Source: Kiritimatiellia bacterium (GTDB lineage Bacteria; Verrucomicrobiota; Kiritimatiellia; RFP12; UBA1067). From it: a DNA stretch of 35,695 bases. The stretch lies in assembly GCA_017544725.1 (NCBI GenBank), contig JAFYDR010000228.1, positions 1 to 35,695 of the forward strand, read 5' to 3'. The position numbers and the translations under genes are program-made. Below are positions 33,960 to 35,695 of this stretch, piece by piece. How positions within the stretch are numbered: position 1 is the first letter of the stretch; each line of letters starts with the position of its first letter. The notes beneath the pieces were generated by a model that was not told where the DNA came from, did not search any database, and was given only the letters and a program-made list of their open reading frames with translations.

Positions 33960-35393
33960 ATGTTGATAGGACGCGACATGGAAGTTGGCGTACTGAAGGC
34001 TGCGCTTGCAAGCGAGGCATCTGAATTCATCGCCGTTTACGGGCGTCGCCGCGTTGGCAAGACGTATCTCGTACGCGAGGCGTATGAAGGTCGTTTTGCG
34101 TTTTACCATACCGGTATTGCGAACGCGGCTAGAAAAGTACAGCTGGAGAGGTTTGCCAAATCCCTTCAGAAACAGGGGCTTTTGATGGGAAGAAAGCCCT
34201 CCAACTGGTATGCTGCGTTCGATATGCTGGAAGCCGGGTTAGAGAGACTTGGACCGGGGAAAAAGGTTGTGTTTATTGACGAGTTGCCTTGGATGGATTC
34301 GCAGCGGTCGAACTTCGTAAGTGCAGTGGAGGCGTTCTGGAACGGATGGGCGTCCGCGCGCAAGGATATCGTGCTTGTGGTGTGCGGTTCGGCGACCTCG
34401 TGGATGACCGACAAACTTCTGGGGGCGCGAGGCGGTCTTCACAACAGGCTGACGCACCGCATCAAGCTGGAACCGTTCACGCTGGCGGAGTGCGAACGCT
34501 TCCTGCAGGCACGGGGGATCGTCGCCACGCGACTACAGATACTCGAATACTACATGGTCATGGGGGGCGTTCCATATTACTGGAACTATATCGAAAAGGG
34601 ACGGAGTCCGGTACAGAATATCGATGCCATGTTTTTTTCGGCTTCTGGCGAACTACGCGGAGAATACGGGCATCTCTACGCCTCGCTTTTCAAGAAGCCG
34701 CAACGTCACATCGCGATTGTCACGGCACTCGGTGTGAAGAAAGTCGGCATGACACGGGAAGAACTGTTGAAGGCGACACGGCTTACGGACAACGGCTTGT
34801 TTAGCAAGGCGCTTTCAGAACTTGTCGAATGTGGTTTTGTGAGGCGTTACCGTGTTCCGGGGAAGAAATGGCATGAGTCGGTTTTCCAGCTGATCGACAA
34901 CTTTACCCTCTTCTATTTCCGCTTTTTGGCGGACCTTGGCGAGGATGAGAATGGAGGCTGGACAGAGATGCAGAACACCCCGACGATAAACGTATGGCGT
35001 GGATTATCATTCGAGCGAGTCTGTCTGGCTCATGCCGAACAGATCAAGCGAAAGCTCGGAATTTCTGGTATTCGAACACATCTCTACGCTTGGCGTTCTC
35101 CGCATTTGGACAAGACTGCTGGAAACGTCAACACGGAGGCGCAGATCGACCTGTTAATCGAACGTGCAGACTATGCGGTCAACATCTGCGAGATGAAGTA
35201 TTCCTCCGGCGAATATGTGATCGACAAGGAGGAACACCGCAAAATGCTGAACCGCCGTAACAGGTTTGTGGGCGAATGCAGATGCAGGGGCGCCGTGTAT
35301 CTGACAGTAATCACGACGTGCGGTATCGCGCACAACGTCTATTGGAACGACATCCAGTCCGAAGTCACGCTCGACGACCTGTTCGCCCAATAG
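33960..35393 (+). CDS. AAA/STAND-like ATPase with winged helix and DUF234 PD-(D/E)XK nuclease-like domain
   Basis: 477 aa, no signal peptide. P-loop GRRRVGKT is at 28-35, Walker B VVFIDE at 103-108, and a sensor VVCGSATSWM at 140-149: an ATPase of the archaeal-type (PF01637) group. A winged-helix segment lies at about 255-300 (REELLKATRLTDNGLFSKALSELVECGF). The C-terminal DUF234-type domain has Glu352, QIDLLI with Asp397, and Glu411-x-Lys413, the layout of a PD-(D/E)XK nuclease. MNS-type relatives (MJ, PH and SSO groups) are expanded in archaea and found in gut bacteria; their biology is unsettled. Autonomy, an AT-rich promoter with repeated boxes and flanking 71-bp repeats suggest a laterally acquired cassette. 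Confidence 0.93.
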   Translation: MLIGRDMEVGVLKAALASEASEFIAVYGRRRVGKTYLVREAYEGRFAFYHTGIANAARKVQLERFAKSLQKQGLLMGRKPSNWYAAFDMLEAGLERLGPGKKVVFIDELPWMDSQRSNFVSAVEAFWNGWASARKDIVLVVCGSATSWMTDKLLGARGGLHNRLTHRIKLEPFTLAECERFLQARGIVATRLQILEYYMVMGGVPYYWNYIEKGRSPVQNIDAMFFSASGELRGEYGHLYASLFKKPQRHIAIVTALGVKKVGMTREELLKATRLTDNGLFSKALSELVECGFVRRYRVPGKKWHESVFQLIDNFTLFYFRFLADLGEDENGGWTEMQNTPTINVWRGLSFERVCLAHAEQIKRKLGISGIRTHLYAWRSPHLDKTAGNVNTEAQIDLLIERADYAVNICEMKYSSGEYVIDKEEHRKMLNRRNRFVGECRCRGAVYLTVITTCGIAHNVYWNDIQSEVTLDDLFAQ

Positions 35394-35414
35394 AAAAGTC
35401 GCCCTGCGGGCTTT
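35394..35414 (+). terminator. weak hairpin after the ATPase gene
   Basis: AAAG-tc-GCCC-tgc-GGGC-TTT starts just after the TAG. The stem is short and internally bulged and only three Ts follow, so termination is uncertain. Confidence 0.35.
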
Positions 35415-35416
35415 AA

Positions 35417-35487
35417 GTTGCCCGACACGGAACGGACCGGCGAGATTGTCGGCTAAACACCCGTCCCCATTGTCCTCATCGTCCCCG
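35417..35487 (+). repeat. right 71-bp direct repeat flanking the ATPase gene
   Basis: Same orientation and length as 33603-33673, with four substitutions clustered near its right end (CACCGTCTCC against CATTGTCCTC). Confidence 0.88.
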
Positions 35488-35496
35488 CTCCTCGCT

Positions 35497-35695
35497 GGGC
35501 GGCTTCGCCGCCCGAAGTTATAGGCAAGCGCCCCGCCCGCGCCGCGCGCGGGAGCGTTCATGGGGATAACTTGCCGGTTTCGACGACGCGGGCATCGTCG
35601 TTACGCAATCGGACGCGACGGAGCGCGTCCCTCCCATCCGTCACTGCAACCTCTGGTTGCTTACTTCTCAGCCTCTCAGCTTCCCCGCTTCTCAG
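35497..35695. repeat. terminal intergenic mosaic
   Basis: GGGCGGC-ttc-GCCGCCC (35497-35513), identical to 3268-3284; a short GCGCGGGAGCGTTCATGG element (35534-35572); a GACGATGCCCGCGTCGTC-like palindrome (about 35580-35600, minus-strand reading); GGACGCGACGGAGCGCGTCC (35611-35630); and TTCTCAGC octamers in phase to the window end (35665-35695). No gene is seen. Confidence 0.75.

Noticed and set aside
33960..35393. Toxin-antitoxin module
   Set aside because: No small partner gene lies on either side; both flanks are repeats.

Overview
The window (about 35.7 kb, GC-rich with AT-rich promoter islands) looks like a chromosome segment of a PVC-superphylum bacterium, most likely Kiritimatiellota, Lentisphaerota or Verrucomicrobiota. 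The inference rests on gene content: an HzsA-related diheme propeller protein, DUF1080, GH88 fused to DUF4861, a secreted lipase with InlB-type B-repeats, a VIT/VWA protein with DUF2135, a GH89-like enzyme and a Tat-signal sulfide:quinone oxidoreductase. No rRNA, tRNA, CRISPR array or prophage was seen. I recognised no marker that fixes the genus.

Layout. 2-136 is the 3' end of an unidentified gene. 406-2910 (-) is mutS. 7774-3262 (-) is a tightly packed five-gene run: unknown 144-aa protein, YycJ-like metallo-beta-lactamase-fold hydrolase, DUF1080 protein with a Cys cluster, RNase D, NhaC-type antiporter. 10230-8248 (-) is a GH88-DUF4861 fusion and 12146-10368 (-) a secreted protein of unknown family. 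Divergent from these, on +, come a DUF5009/HGSNAT-type membrane acetyltransferase (12459), a BPL_N lipoprotein (13764) and an SQR-like flavoprotein (15163). 24358-16682 (-) is a three-gene cell-envelope operon: VIT/VWA protein, lipoprotein, lipase with B-repeats. A secreted 5'-nucleotidase (24681, +) faces an HzsA-related protein (29256-26581, -). A secreted TIM-barrel protein (30299) and a GH89-like alpha-N-acetylglucosaminidase (31315) form a + strand pair. An AAA ATPase/PD-(D/E)XK gene (33960-35393, +) sits between two 71-bp direct repeats.

How the genes may work together. GH88 (unsaturated uronyl hydrolase), an HGSNAT-like acetyltransferase and a GH89-like NAGLU together resemble parts of heparan-type glycosaminoglycan turnover, although they are not one operon. 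The VIT/lipoprotein/lipase operon is an uncharacterised envelope system. The SQR suggests sulfide handling at the membrane.

The most unusual part is between the genes. Nearly every gap is built from short degenerate tandem arrays whose words keep strict phase: 7-bp, 8-bp, 9-bp and, next to mutS, 18-bp units. These are mixed with small perfect hairpins that recur with different loops and sometimes paired stem changes. The modules often begin at, or inside, the last codons of genes and so supply stop codons. The ATPase cassette, with direct repeats on both sides and three copies of an operator-like box at its promoter, is the best candidate for a discrete mobile or regulated system.
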